The notes below the pieces were generated by a model that had not been told where the DNA came from, ran no database searches, and saw only the letters and a program-made list of their open reading frames with translations. A program made the translations under genes and the position numbers. Positions 8,621-17,812 of a DNA stretch of 64,000 nt are shown here, in pieces. This stretch comes from Paenibacillus durus ATCC 35681. GTDB taxonomy: Bacteria > Bacillota > Bacilli > Paenibacillales > Paenibacillaceae. The stretch spans positions 4,154,001 through 4,218,000 of the forward strand of contig NZ_CP011114.1 in NCBI RefSeq assembly GCF_000993825.1, in the 5' to 3' direction. Each line of letters opens with the position of its first letter. Positions within the stretch are counted from its first letter, which is position 1.

Positions 8621-9076
8621 ATGAATATTAAAGTCGAAACTCTTCCAAATTATCGCATCGCCTATGTGCGGCAAGTTGGTCCCTATGGTCCTGCTAATAC
8701 TCAAGCCATGGAAAAATTAAAAAAATGGGCGGCGGAGAAAAATCTGCTTACTGAATCAGCAATAATTCTCGGCATTCCACAAGATAACCCTGAAATAACA
8801 CTTCCTGAACACTGTAGATATGATGTATGTATCGTCATTTCAAAAGATTATCCGATGGATGATTCTATTCCCGTAAGTGAACTTCCCGGGGGAAAATATG
8901 TTGTTTTCAAAGTCAAACATACAGCGGAGGATATTCAAAAAGCATGGGCGGAATTTTTTCCAGCCTTACAAAATAGCGGGTATCAAATGGACAACAAACC
9001 GATTATGGAAAGATACGCGGGTGACATGATTAACCATCATTTTTGCGAAATATGTGTTCCTGTAAAACCGTTATAG
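8621..9076 (+). CDS. GyrI-like / AraC effector-binding domain protein
   Basis: A stand-alone ligand-binding domain of 151 residues. VETLPNYRIAYVRQVGPYG is the typical first strand-helix of the SbmC/GyrI family and FCEICVPVKPL is the typical last strand. Some members inhibit gyrase or bind hydrophobic cations; others hydrolyse cyclopropanes. AGAAAGGAACAAG precedes the ATG. It follows the MerR gene by 100 bases on the same strand, and that regulator carries a related C-terminal domain, so both may bind related compounds. Confidence 0.75.
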   Translation: MNIKVETLPNYRIAYVRQVGPYGPANTQAMEKLKKWAAEKNLLTESAIILGIPQDNPEITLPEHCRYDVCIVISKDYPMDDSIPVSELPGGKYVVFKVKHTAEDIQKAWAEFFPALQNSGYQMDNKPIMERYAGDMINHHFCEICVPVKPL

Positions 9077-9363
9077 TCATTGGAGGACGTATCGAGAAAA
9101 AACCTGATTTGAACACTCCCCTCCCTACGCTGATGCTTAGACAAATGAGATTCTTGGTTACGGACAGACAAGTCTTCTATGGCAATCATGTCGTGGTTTT
9201 TGACATAGTAAAGTGGTCCCGAAATATATTTCATCTCAGGGACCATCTAAGGTGCGCTTCACTAACTATAATGTCACTGAATACAATCTCATGAGAAAAT
9301 AAAGTATTAGACGCTCATGCCGCTGACGCGGCACCATCAGAGGATGAAATAAAGTTATTTTGC
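9077..9363. other. Convergent intergenic stretch without a supported gene
   Basis: About 290 bases between two convergent genes. Short frames here lack start signals and family features. I see only a small GCCGC/GCGGC hairpin near 9320 and no convincing terminator. Confidence 0.4.
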
Positions 9364-10383
9364 TTATTTCAGCGCCTCCACAATGCGGGCATCCAGTGTC
9401 ATCGTTGTAAACCAGTTCGGATATAGCGGAGTCGGGCGCGTCAATTGATCCAGTGCCGCGAGCTGTTCCGCCGACAAATTCAGCTCGACGGTGCGCAAAT
9501 TATCTTCCAATTGGGGGATTTTGCTCGAGCCTACTAGCACGCTGCTGACTTGAGGTTGGGCAAGCAGCCAAGCGAGCGAAACTTGTGCCGGCGTTACGTC
9601 ATGTTCCTGAGCAATATCTCGAATCGAATCCAGAACTGTAAAGCCCCACTCCTTGTCATGCGGGAGAAAATCGAAGCCGCTCAGCCGATTATTCGGATCG
9701 TTCAGATTGTCTCGGGTATATTTGCCACTTAAGAAACCGCCGGCCAAGGGGCTCCAAACCGTCAGCCCGACGCCGTTGTTTTTCATGAATGGTATCGTAT
9801 CGTGCTCAATATCACGGCCGACTAAAGAATAGTACATTTGTCCGTTAATAAAAGTAGCCCACCCGCGTTCACGCTGCATCTGAATGGCTTGAGCGGCCAT
9901 CCATGCCGGCCAATTGGAATAGCCGATGTAGCGAACCTTGCCCTGCCGGACCAGATCGTTAAGTGCCTCAAGCGTTTCTTCGAGAGGGGTAAACGGATCG
10001 GTTTTGTGGACGATGTACAAGTCGATATAATCGGTGTTTAACCGGGCTAAGCTCGCCTCGCACGCGTCGAACAAGTGTTTACGGGATAACCCGGTTTGCA
10101 AAAGACCGGGACCGACACGATTGCCGGCTTTGGTAGCGATGATCGTTTCTTTCCGGCGCGTGCCGAGCAGCCTTCCCAGCATTTCTTCGCTTTGTCCGTC
10201 CGCATAAGCGTCCGCCGTGTCGAAGAAATTGATCCCGGCGGCGAGTGCCCGGTCCACCAGCTCCTGCGCCTGATCTTGCCCTACTTTATACACGCTCGGA
10301 ATGTTCCCTGAGCCGAATGTCATTGCCCCGAACGCCAGCTTCGATACGATAAGTCCGGAATTTCCCAATCGCACATATTTCAT
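9364..10383 (-). CDS. Aldo/keto reductase
   Basis: A 339-residue NADPH-dependent barrel oxidoreductase. The catalytic tetrad is visible: Asp and Tyr in FFDTADAYADG near residues 55-61, Lys in IIATKAG near 85 and His in YIVHKTD near 128. VLVGSSKIPQLEDNL near residue 300 is the cofactor-binding signature of the AKR superfamily. The start has TTGGAGGC upstream. It is divergent from an AraC regulator 215 bases away, which probably controls it. The carbonyl substrate is unknown. Confidence 0.85.
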   Translation of the reverse strand: MKYVRLGNSGLIVSKLAFGAMTFGSGNIPSVYKVGQDQAQELVDRALAAGINFFDTADAYADGQSEEMLGRLLGTRRKETIIATKAGNRVGPGLLQTGLSRKHLFDACEASLARLNTDYIDLYIVHKTDPFTPLEETLEALNDLVRQGKVRYIGYSNWPAWMAAQAIQMQRERGWATFINGQMYYSLVGRDIEHDTIPFMKNNGVGLTVWSPLAGGFLSGKYTRDNLNDPNNRLSGFDFLPHDKEWGFTVLDSIRDIAQEHDVTPAQVSLAWLLAQPQVSSVLVGSSKIPQLEDNLRTVELNLSAEQLAALDQLTRPTPLYPNWFTTMTLDARIVEALK

Positions 10384-10598
10384 TTTTCTCAGCCTCCAAG
10401 ACGGATTGTTTGTTTTCTTGACCTAAGTGTATCGCATGGCAGCTCCTTTTTTCTTGAATAAAAAAATCAGGATATTGGATAAAATGCTCATTCCGGGACG
10501 TGCAGCATATTGCTCAACCTCTAAAAATTGGGATACACTTATAAAAACAGCCGATGAGCGACTTGCACTTTGTTTAGATGAAGGGAGGCTTAAGCTCC

Positions 10599-11453
10599 GT
10601 GCCTGATTCACCTGTAGTGACCAGCGACGCCCTGGGTTGGTCCGAGTTAAAATTCTCAGGCTGGGAAGGCGTTTCACCGCAAGCAGCATACGAACCGGCT
10701 TTGTCCGACCACCTGATTGTGATCCATACGACTCCCGAGCCGGTACGGGTGTTCGAGCGGGCGGACGGATATAGCGGAGAAGGGATAGCGATACCGGGCG
10801 ACATCAATCTATTCTCTGCGGGGGATACGTCGTTCTGCAGGTGGGAAGGTGCTCTTTCCTTTCTGCGCCTGGATTTGTCGCCGGCGTTAACCGATAAAGT
10901 CGCGGCTGAGCTGGAACTCCCTCTCGGCGGCGGTAGCGCCATCGATTTCGGCAGACATATACGGTTGAACGACGACCGTGTTTGGCAGGTAGCGCAGTGG
11001 CTGTCCGAAGATTTGAGGAACGGCGGGCCGGGCGGCAGACTCTATGCCGATTCGCTCATCCGGATGCTGTCCGTTCATTTGCTTCATCGTTATGGCATGG
11101 CTTCCGGACGGAAGTCCGCTTTACCGCGGCGGATGGCGCGGAAGCAGTTGGATGGCGCCTTGCAATTCATTCATGCGTTTCTCGAGCAGGACATCTCCTT
11201 GGACGATATTGCGGCTGCGGCGCATGTCAGCTCGTCTCATCTGGTTCGTCTCTTCAAAGAAGCTACAGGACTCCCCCCTCACCAATATGTCATTCAAGAA
11301 AGAATTCGCAAAGCGCAGAAGCTGCTGAGCGAAGGGCAGGCCGTGACTGAAGTAGCGGCCATGCTCGGTTTCAACGATCAGAGCCATTTGCACCGCCATT
11401 TCAAGCGCTTTGTTGGCGTCACCCCGCGCGAGTTTGTACAAAGTATCCGATAA
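10599..11453 (+). CDS. AraC family transcriptional regulator
   Basis: The GTG at 10599 has GGGAGG about ten bases upstream; the ATG at 10578 lacks a binding site, so I prefer the 284-residue form. The N-terminal half is a cupin-like ligand domain. The last 100 residues hold two helix-turn-helix motifs: DISLDDIAAAAHVSSSHLVRLF and AVTEVAAMLGFNDQSHLHRHF, then TPREF, the AraC signature. It is divergent to the aldo/keto reductase and is its likely activator. Confidence 0.85.
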   Translation: MPDSPVVTSDALGWSELKFSGWEGVSPQAAYEPALSDHLIVIHTTPEPVRVFERADGYSGEGIAIPGDINLFSAGDTSFCRWEGALSFLRLDLSPALTDKVAAELELPLGGGSAIDFGRHIRLNDDRVWQVAQWLSEDLRNGGPGGRLYADSLIRMLSVHLLHRYGMASGRKSALPRRMARKQLDGALQFIHAFLEQDISLDDIAAAAHVSSSHLVRLFKEATGLPPHQYVIQERIRKAQKLLSEGQAVTEVAAMLGFNDQSHLHRHFKRFVGVTPREFVQSIR

Positions 11454-11618
11454 TTGCGGTGTTCAATCGTAAATAACGATGTGAATCAAGATGGACGTTC
11501 TCCCCCTGTGGGAGGGATTGGCCAACGCTTAAGGCAAATGTTGACTGGAAGCCTATCATCAACCTGCTAAGGAAGCTCTTCTTAACTCTCAGAATCATGC
11601 CACTTACGCTACAAGCTA

Positions 11619-11653
11619 GTCATCATAATTCAAAATTTTTGAACTATGATGAC
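11619..11653 (-). terminator. Hairpin over the stop codon of the DMT transporter gene
   Basis: Arms 11619-11634 and 11638-11653 match in 15 of 16 positions with a loop of about 3 bases. The stem includes the last codons and TGA stop of the minus-strand gene. It lacks a long T-tract, so its role as terminator is likely but not certain. Confidence 0.5.
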
Positions 11654-12070
11654 CCCTCCAATAACCAAAAGCGCTCCAAATAATCGGGGAATGTTTAATG
11701 TATGCGCATTTGCACCAATTAAACCAAAGTGATCAATTACAATGGAGGCTACTACTTGCCCTGCCAAAATATATCCAACTGTGGCAGCCGCGCCTATTCT
11801 AGGCATAAGTATAGTAGTTGCTAACACATAGGAAGCGCCTAATAATCCCCCTGTCCACATCCACCAAGGTGCTTCAAACCATTCTTTCTTAATAGAAATT
11901 CCTTTTCCAAATAACGATACGATTATTAAAGCCGCAGCTCCAACCGTAAATGAAATGGCAGAAGCTATAATAGGTGAGCCTACTACGGTTCTCAATTGCG
12001 CATTAACACTAAATTGGGTGGGGAGAGCCATGCCTGCCAATACTGCAAATATCATTAATATAATAGCCAT
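11630..12070 (-). CDS. DMT superfamily membrane protein, YdcZ/DUF606 type
   Basis: A 146-residue integral membrane protein with four predicted helices: residues 1-20, about 35-53, about 68-90 and about 124-143. PTQFSVNAQLRTVVGSPIIASAISF is typical of the DUF606 half-size transporters of the drug/metabolite superfamily, which act as dimers in the cytoplasmic membrane. AAAGGAGA lies eight bases before the ATG. A TetR-type gene lies upstream in the same direction and may regulate it. The substrate is unknown. Confidence 0.8.
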   Translation of the reverse strand: MAIILMIFAVLAGMALPTQFSVNAQLRTVVGSPIIASAISFTVGAAALIIVSLFGKGISIKKEWFEAPWWMWTGGLLGASYVLATTILMPRIGAAATVGYILAGQVVASIVIDHFGLIGANAHTLNIPRLFGALLVIGGVIIVQKF

Positions 12071-12235
12071 ACAAATCTCCTTTAAAAAAATTTATGTATC
12101 ATGCTTAATTAAACAATAATTATTCTGACTGGTCAATATGTCATATTATCATAAAAAGGAGTTGGGCAGGTTTATTATTCCGCTCAACTCCCTCTTTCTT
12201 TCTGATTACTATGCTTTCTTGCAGCTGAACCCTAA

Positions 12236-12841
12236 TCAATCGCTAATTCGATTGGTTAGATAACCTAGTATGGTTTGATAACAGGTATCACGATAAAATT
12301 GATGCAATTCAATGCTTTCATCATCTCTCATTAACCACTGTATTAACGAACCGTCAATCATTGCACGTATGGCAGCGGCAGCCTGATCTACATCAACCAC
12401 CGAAAAAACGCCCTCTTGGTTGCCTAATAATACGATCTCTCTACCTAGAGACCAGCAGTTTTCATAAAATTTTAGGTTAATCTCACGTAAGCGGGTATTT
12501 CGGCTCGCCCTTGAAAGGAAATCAAGATAAACTCTAAAAAATCGTTTATTCGCTTTTGGACTGGTAAAGGCGTCGTTTACGTAGGCTTTCAATTTATTGA
12601 CAGCTGAAGTTTCTTTTTCAATAGCTTCATGTTCATTTTGATAAATTTTCTCCGTCAGCCACTCAAAAAGGTGATAGAACACATCATCCTTATTTTCAAA
12701 GTAATAATTGGTTACTCCTTTGCTTACATCAGCATAATCGGCAATATCCTGTAAAGTAACGGCATCATATCCCTTATCCGCAATAGCGTTAAGAGTTGCC
12801 CTCAATATCTGGTTTTTTCGTTGTTCCGCAACACGTCCCAT
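12236..12841 (-). CDS. TetR family transcriptional regulator
   Basis: A 201-residue regulator. Residues 8-50 form the DNA-binding domain, with VTLQDIADYADVSKGVTNYYFENKDDV as the TetR helix-turn-helix signature. The remaining helical domain resembles BetI-like members, with a ligand pocket and dimer interface. ATG 12841 is preferred; a GTG directly before it is equally possible, with GAGGAG upstream of both. It sits between the DMT transporter gene and a decayed symporter, either of which may have been its target. Confidence 0.85.
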   Translation of the reverse strand: MGRVAEQRKNQILRATLNAIADKGYDAVTLQDIADYADVSKGVTNYYFENKDDVFYHLFEWLTEKIYQNEHEAIEKETSAVNKLKAYVNDAFTSPKANKRFFRVYLDFLSRASRNTRLREINLKFYENCWSLGREIVLLGNQEGVFSVVDVDQAAAAIRAMIDGSLIQWLMRDDESIELHQFYRDTCYQTILGYLTNRISD

Positions 12842-12949
12842 CACATCGTACTCCTCAATTTATTATTCCCATCAGAGTTTAATGGTTTTGTCCGCATAAT
12901 CTATAACAAATCATTAATATGATACCCAATTTATATTGCCCGGTCAAAC

Positions 12950-13999
12950 TTGCATTATCCAGCAGGTACGGAGTTCGGTGAATTTCGGCTCGCCCACAAT
13001 CTGTCCATGAATATGACTGTTTTATTGCTTTTTTCTCTAATTGTTGCAGTTACTTTGGTGATTACCTATATCGCGTCCAAGAAAAATAAAACAACGAGTG
13101 AGTTCTATACAGCCGGGGGCGGGCTAACAGGTTGGCAGAACGGCTTTGCTATTGCTGGAGATTATATGTCCGCAGGCGCTTTCCTGGGAGTTACAGGCAT
13201 GATTTCTTTAAATGGTTTCGACGGTTTTTTCTACCCAATAGGGTTTTTGGTCGGATTTCTTGTCGTCATCTATTTCGTTGCGGAACCTTTCCGCAATTTA
13301 GGGAAATATACTGTAGCCGACATGATTGCCTCCCGATTTAAGAGTACAAAAATTCGCGGCATTGTTGCTCTTAACGCCATTACCATCTCTATTTTTTACA
13401 TGATCGCTCAGTTGGTTGGAGCTGGAGCTCTTTTTAAAATGCTCTTGGGTTTGGACTATACTACCTCCGTCATCCTTGTAGGTATTTTAATGACTGTGTA
13501 TGTCTTATTCGGCGGAATGACAGCCACTAGTTGGGTTCAAATCATAAAAGCCGTACTCCTGTTAGGGACAACAATAGTCCTATCCTTGATGGTATTTGCC
13601 AAATTCGATTTAGTATCATTAAAATGTTTGAATATATGAAAACCGCTACCTCTCTCGGAGAAAAATTCTTAAATCCCGGTGTGAAATACAAAAATGGGCT
13701 CGATACCTTATCTTTGAGTCTCGCTCTTGTATTAGGCACAGCCGGCCTCCCTCACATCCTGATTCGATTTTTAACAGTAAGAGATGCAGCAACGGCGAGG
13801 AAGTCGATCATTTATGCAACCTGGCTGATTGGATTATTCTTTGTCTTAACGATATTTTTAGGATTTGGCGCAACTACCTTTGTTGGTTACGACAATATAT
13901 TAACCGCTAATGCCGCAGGAAATATGGCAGCACCGTTACTTGCGTAAATTCTTGGAGGAGATCTATTCTTCGCTTTTGTTTCTGCCGTCGCTTTCAGCT
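12950..13999 (+). pseudogene. ActP-like sodium:solute symporter, multiply disrupted
   Basis: The frame starting near 13010 reads like the first half of an acetate/cation symporter: SEFYTAGGGLTGWQNGFAIAGDYMSAGAFLG is the sodium-site region. Similarity moves to another frame near 13610 ([19 protein letters not shown]). It then meets TAA at 13945 where homologues are expected to have Gln, continues ILGGDLFFAFVSAVAF, and stops again at about 13999. The remaining third of the family's roughly 500 residues is missing. At least three lesions make this a dead gene. No ribosome binding site is obvious at its start. Confidence 0.8.
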
Positions 14000-14232
14000 G
14001 ATTCCATAGTAACTCTAATTAGCCGGCTCCAGTATGATGCTCTCTAGCAGCGCCGCAAGGATGTATTCGATAAGTTCAACATATTTGTCCCTTGGGATCA
14101 AGGAGAAGGAATTAGGCGATTAATGCCCAGAACAGCCGCCCTCGCTGGGATCAGACAGCTTTAGATTACCAAGGCCGTAGTCCTGAACGTAAGAGCTTAA
14201 GCGCTCTAATATTAGTCGCAGGGCAGCCAGAT
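14000..14232. other. Non-coding remnant behind the symporter pseudogene
   Basis: About 230 bases with stop codons in all frames and no recognisable domain, terminator or promoter. It is probably decayed sequence from the symporter gene or a lost neighbour. Confidence 0.35.
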
Positions 14233-15093
14233 TTATTGAATGACAGCGAATTGACGGGATAACCTCCGGTACATGGTCGGGGACATTCCTTTTTTGGCGT
14301 TAAACTGTTTGATCAAATAGGTGTCATACTCAAATCCAGTCGCCTGCGCAATGTCACTCAGACTCATATCCGTATGCGTCAGCAACTCGCTTGCAACCTT
14401 CAAGCGATGCGATTGCAAATAACTAATCGCTGTTTTCCCGCACCTATCCTGAAACAGCTTATTCAGCGTCATACGGTTCAAATGGGCACAGACCGTCAAA
14501 TCCTCCAGCGAAATTTTTCTCGCGTAGTTCGTGTGAATATAATCCAGTACCGCCTCTACGGGCGAGTGCTCCCGGCTTTGATTCAGCTCCTCCAGCAGCC
14601 CCATAATTTGAATGAGGTACTTTTTGATCCGGCATACCCAGAGGTCGTCGCTTTGCGCCTGCACCTCGGTGCCCATAATAAAGAACCATTCAAATAATAA
14701 CGGATACGCTTTTTCGCTTATGCGAGGCACGCCATGATGCGTATATCCGCGCTCAAACAGCGATAGACCAGTTTGTATTCTGGGAGCTGCAGGAAAATGC
14801 GCCTCAGTTTCGGTCAGCCTGATCGTGTTCAGAAACTCGGCATGAAAGCTAAAGGACTGGGCGGATACATCATTCTTTTCCATTACCTGCATCTGATCAT
14901 CCTCGGTCAGACAAAGGATGCCAGGAGCGCTAATGGTTATGGGCCTCTGGTTCAACATCCCCTTCAAGCTGCCGGATGTAATAAACACCAGTGTAGACCG
15001 TTCGGGATAGGGTAGAAGCTTAAGCTCCTCCACTGCAACAAATTCGATATTCACGATACGCTTCTTGTGCCGATCCCATTGCGGCATCTTCAT
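14233..15093 (-). CDS. AraC family transcriptional regulator
   Basis: A 286-residue regulator with an N-terminal cupin-like domain and a C-terminal AraC domain of two helix-turn-helix motifs: KISLEDLTVCAHLNRMTLNKLF near residue 195 and SLSDIAQATGFEYDTYLIKQF near 245, followed by GMSPTMYRR. ATG 15093 is used; a GTG three bases earlier is an alternative and the Shine-Dalgarno sequence is weak. It diverges from the epoxide hydrolase gene with about 100 bases between, so it is probably its regulator. Confidence 0.85.
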   Translation of the reverse strand: MKMPQWDRHKKRIVNIEFVAVEELKLLPYPERSTLVFITSGSLKGMLNQRPITISAPGILCLTEDDQMQVMEKNDVSAQSFSFHAEFLNTIRLTETEAHFPAAPRIQTGLSLFERGYTHHGVPRISEKAYPLLFEWFFIMGTEVQAQSDDLWVCRIKKYLIQIMGLLEELNQSREHSPVEAVLDYIHTNYARKISLEDLTVCAHLNRMTLNKLFQDRCGKTAISYLQSHRLKVASELLTHTDMSLSDIAQATGFEYDTYLIKQFNAKKGMSPTMYRRLSRQFAVIQ

Positions 15094-15197
15094 CACCTAT
15101 CAAATAGTATAGTTAATTGCTGCACATATACCAGTGTAACATACACACCTCAAGGATATAATATCGTTGTGAACCAGCTAAGAAGGGGGATTGCCTC

Positions 15198-16355
15198 ATG
15201 ACAGTTGAACGCTTTCGCATTCATGTCTCCGATAATATTCTTGACGATCTGAAAGAACGGCTCCATCGCGTCCGCTGGCCTGATCAATTAGAAGGCTCAG
15301 AATGGGAGCTAGGAACAGATTTATATGAATTGCAATCACTTGTCTCCTATTGGAGAGATCAGTACGATTGGCGCGCGCAGGAAGCCGAGTTGAACCGCTT
15401 TTCCCAGTATCGCTGCACGATTGACGGCATTGACGTGCATTTCGTCCATGAGCGCGGCAAAGGGCCAAACCCTATCCCTATTATTCTTACCCATGGATGG
15501 CCAGATAGTTATCTTCGTTATCACAAAATCATTCCACTGCTGACGGATCCGGCGAGTTACGGCGGTCGTCCGGAGGACGCATTTGATGTCATTGTCCCTT
15601 CGCTTCCGGGCTTTGGCTTCTCCGGCCGTCCAACCCAGCCTGGCTTCAACAATTTGACCGTTTCCGAAATGTGGGCAAAGCTCATGACATCCGTATTAGG
15701 CTACAGCCGCTTTGTCGCTGCAGGCGGGGATGTTGGCTCGGGGGTTACCCGCTATCTGGCTGCCAATCATCCAGAGCTTCTATACGGCATCCATTTAACG
15801 GATGTTGGCATTATTAGAGATCTCTTGTCTGCTCATAATGAGGATGCGCTTACGGAAGAAGAACGGCAGTATAAAATCAGTGCTTCCAGATGGATTGCGC
15901 AGGAGGGAGGCTATATGTCGCTTCAGTCGACGAAGCCTCAGACGCTTGCTTATGGACTTTCAGATTCTCCTGCAGGCTTGGCCGGCTGGATTCTCGAGAA
16001 ATTTCGCGCATGGAGCGACTGTAAGGATAACCTTCTACAGAAGTTTAGCGAGGATGATCTGCTGACTGCGATTATGATCTATTGGGTGACGAACACGATT
16101 GGATCGTCCACGCGCATCTATTATGAGAATTCCCATACGCTGCCGCCGCTAGGACGAATAGAGGTCCCTGCCGGCATCGCCATTTTCCCTGCAGATATCG
16201 CGCTTCCGCCTAAGTCATGGATCATGCGCAATCTGAATGTGACTCGCTGGACGGAAATGCCTTCCGGCGGCCATTTCACGGCGATGGAAGAGCCTGAGCG
16301 GATGGCCGATGACATTCGCGGGTTTTGCAGGCCCTTCAGGGCGGAAAACAACTAA
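15198..16355 (+). CDS. Epoxide hydrolase, microsomal (EHN) type alpha/beta hydrolase
   Basis: A 385-residue enzyme. The first 110 residues form the EHN domain (RFRIHVSDNILDDLKERL, and WPDQLEGSEWELGTDL). The alpha/beta hydrolase core has the oxyanion loop HGWPDS near residue 100, the nucleophile Asp in AAGGDVGSGV near 180, and the catalytic His in GGHFTAMEEPE near 365. The family opens epoxides to diols through an aspartyl ester. AGAAGGGGGA precedes the start. It is probably induced through the divergent AraC regulator. Confidence 0.85.
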   Translation: MTVERFRIHVSDNILDDLKERLHRVRWPDQLEGSEWELGTDLYELQSLVSYWRDQYDWRAQEAELNRFSQYRCTIDGIDVHFVHERGKGPNPIPIILTHGWPDSYLRYHKIIPLLTDPASYGGRPEDAFDVIVPSLPGFGFSGRPTQPGFNNLTVSEMWAKLMTSVLGYSRFVAAGGDVGSGVTRYLAANHPELLYGIHLTDVGIIRDLLSAHNEDALTEEERQYKISASRWIAQEGGYMSLQSTKPQTLAYGLSDSPAGLAGWILEKFRAWSDCKDNLLQKFSEDDLLTAIMIYWVTNTIGSSTRIYYENSHTLPPLGRIEVPAGIAIFPADIALPPKSWIMRNLNVTRWTEMPSGGHFTAMEEPERMADDIRGFCRPFRAENN

Positions 16356-16380
16356 TAACACGTCTTTCTATTTAACGGCG

Positions 16381-16417
16381 GGGCTGCTGCATCCCACGCA
16401 TTTCTGAGGAGCAGCCC
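16381..16417 (+). terminator. Probable terminator of the epoxide hydrolase gene
   Basis: An 8-base stem, GGGCTGCT (16381-16388) with AGCAGCCC (16410-16417), about 25 bases after the stop codon. The loop is long and the T-tract weak, so it is only a moderate candidate. Confidence 0.45.
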
Positions 16418-16436
16418 TACTTGATTTACATTGCGT

Positions 16437-16547
16437 TTATTTTGAACGCTGAATTTCGCGTATGGTTGCAGCAATTCCTTCCTCTAATGGTTTAGCCGCA
16501 ATATGAGGAAACGCTTCCTCTTTCAGCCTCTTTCCCATTCTCGTCAT
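16437..16547 (-). CDS. Short orphan reading frame, likely C-terminal gene fragment
   Basis: A 36-residue frame (MTRMGKRLKEEAFPHI..., ending in EIQRSK) read toward the epoxide hydrolase. The stretch KPLEEGIAATIREIQ resembles the last helix of NAD-dependent epimerase/SDR proteins, so it may be what remains of a longer gene; an in-frame TAA lies just upstream. An insertion sequence begins 75 bases further up. A genuine small protein cannot be excluded. Confidence 0.3.
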   Translation of the reverse strand: MTRMGKRLKEEAFPHIAAKPLEEGIAATIREIQRSK

Positions 16548-16621
16548 CTCTCCCTTGTCTCCAGTTTAAATTATTGGGTGGGAGGACTCCAGTTTAATTA
16601 GGGAGCCTAAGAGTTTTCCTA

Positions 16622-17452
16622 GGGCCTGTACGCAAACTGTACAACTCGTAGAAATCTAGTAAAATAAGGAACATGAGACGAAGATACGAGTTAACGGATG
16701 AAGAATGGAATATACTTGAACCCCTGTTGCCCCCGGCCCGAAAAAAACAAGGAGGACGTCCGCCTAAGGATCGGCGCCAGATGCTCAATGCGGTGCTCTG
16801 GGTAGCTCGAACGGGAGCGCCATGGCGAGATTTACCGGGTTATTATGGCCCTTGGTCTTCCGCCTACAGTTTTTTCTGGCGATTGCAGAAAGCAAACCTT
16901 TGGGATGAAATATTGAAGCATGTCGCCATCGAACCGGATTGGGAGCAAGTGATGGTCGATGCCACCATCGTCCGCGTCCATCAACATGGAGCGGGCGCAA
17001 AAGGGGGCAGGACCGGCAGGCCATCGGGCGTTCGAGCGGAGGATTAACCACTAAAATTCATGCGATGGTGGACGCGCTCGGCTATCCGCTGCGTTTCGAA
17101 TTGACGCCAGGACAAGACCACGATTCGGTCACCGGCTATCGACTTCTTCATGAATTGGACTTCTGCCCGGGCGAAGTGTTGGCTGATCGCGCCTACGATA
17201 CGAACGCCATTCTGGAGCTTTTGCAAAGCCGAGCGATCACTCCGGTGATCCCAAGCAAACGCAATCGGCGGGTAAAGCGTCCGTTAGATTCTGAAGCGTA
17301 TAAAGAGCGACACTTAATCGAATGCTTTTTCAACAAAGTGAAAAACTATCGAAGACTGGCGACCCGCTATGAAAAAACAGCGAATATGTTCATCGCTTTT
17401 TTGACGTTGCTTTCCATTCGTTTATGGCTCAAATAGGTTTGCGTACAGGCCC
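16622..17452 (+). mobile_element. IS5-family insertion sequence (IS427-like group), complete
   Basis: An 831-base element bounded by perfect inverted repeats; with the flanking base they read AGGGCCTGTACGCAAAC at 16621-16637 and its complement at 17437-17453. TA flanks both ends (16620-16621 and 17453-17454), consistent with a short TA-type target duplication. Size, two overlapping frames and DDE motifs fit the IS427 group. It looks intact and thus potentially active. Confidence 0.85.
16673..17436 (+). CDS. IS5-family transposase made by -1 frameshifting
   Basis: The first frame (16673-17047, 124 residues) carries the DUF4096-type N-terminus (YELTDEEWNILEPLLPP) and the first catalytic Asp in VMVDATIVRVHQHGAGAK. 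The second frame runs on from the overlap to 17436 and carries GGLTTKIHAMVDALG, the second Asp in LADRAYDTNA and the Glu in HLIECFFNKVKNYRRLATRY. The slippery heptamer A-AAA-GGG at 16999-17005 is in register to move ribosomes from the first frame to the second, inside the conserved GAK-GQDRQAIG region. The fused product of about 254 residues would be the active transposase. Confidence 0.8.
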
Positions 17453-17453
17453 T

Positions 17454-17683
17454 AGTCTACAACTATATTTTTCAGTCTACTACTTTATTTTCTTTGAATA
17501 ATATCTTGCACTGCCGTATCATGACAACAAAACTTTCTTACATTAATGACTCACATTAATCACGATGATATTAATTAGCCCAACATATTATTTAGTTTTT
17601 GTTGTACGGGAATTCCATTCCTGTAACGACTGATTTAAACAAGAAGGACTGCCGGCAAATTTCTCCGACAGTCTTTCTCTTCC
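17454..17683. terminator. Intergenic stretch with minus-strand terminator at 17644-17676
   Basis: Behind the IS lies AT-rich sequence with no supported gene. Near its end a 12-base stem with two G-U pairs (17644-17655 with 17665-17676) is followed on the minus strand by a T-rich run. It would end the small gene at 17684-17812. Confidence 0.55.
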
Positions 17684-17812
17684 TTATAAAGTAGTATGCT
17701 TCTCTTCATATTCGCTGGACAATTCCTTGAGCGATTTGATTTTACCATGGGGATGCTGTTCTTGCTTTCGTGACTTCCAGGCAGCTTCGTTCCTTCTCTT
17801 CTGGTGAGCCAT
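17684..17812 (-). CDS. Small basic conserved-looking protein of 42 residues
   Basis: The product begins MAHQKRRNEAAWKSRKQEQ and is rich in Lys, Arg, Gln and Glu. GAGGAGG lies nine bases before the ATG, an excellent ribosome binding site, and a terminator follows the stop. This full transcription-unit layout supports a real gene despite its size. There is no signal peptide or membrane segment; a soluble, helical, possibly nucleic-acid-binding protein is the most that can be said. I recall similar short proteins in Paenibacillus but no function. Confidence 0.6.
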   Translation of the reverse strand: MAHQKRRNEAAWKSRKQEQHPHGKIKSLKELSSEYEEKHTTL

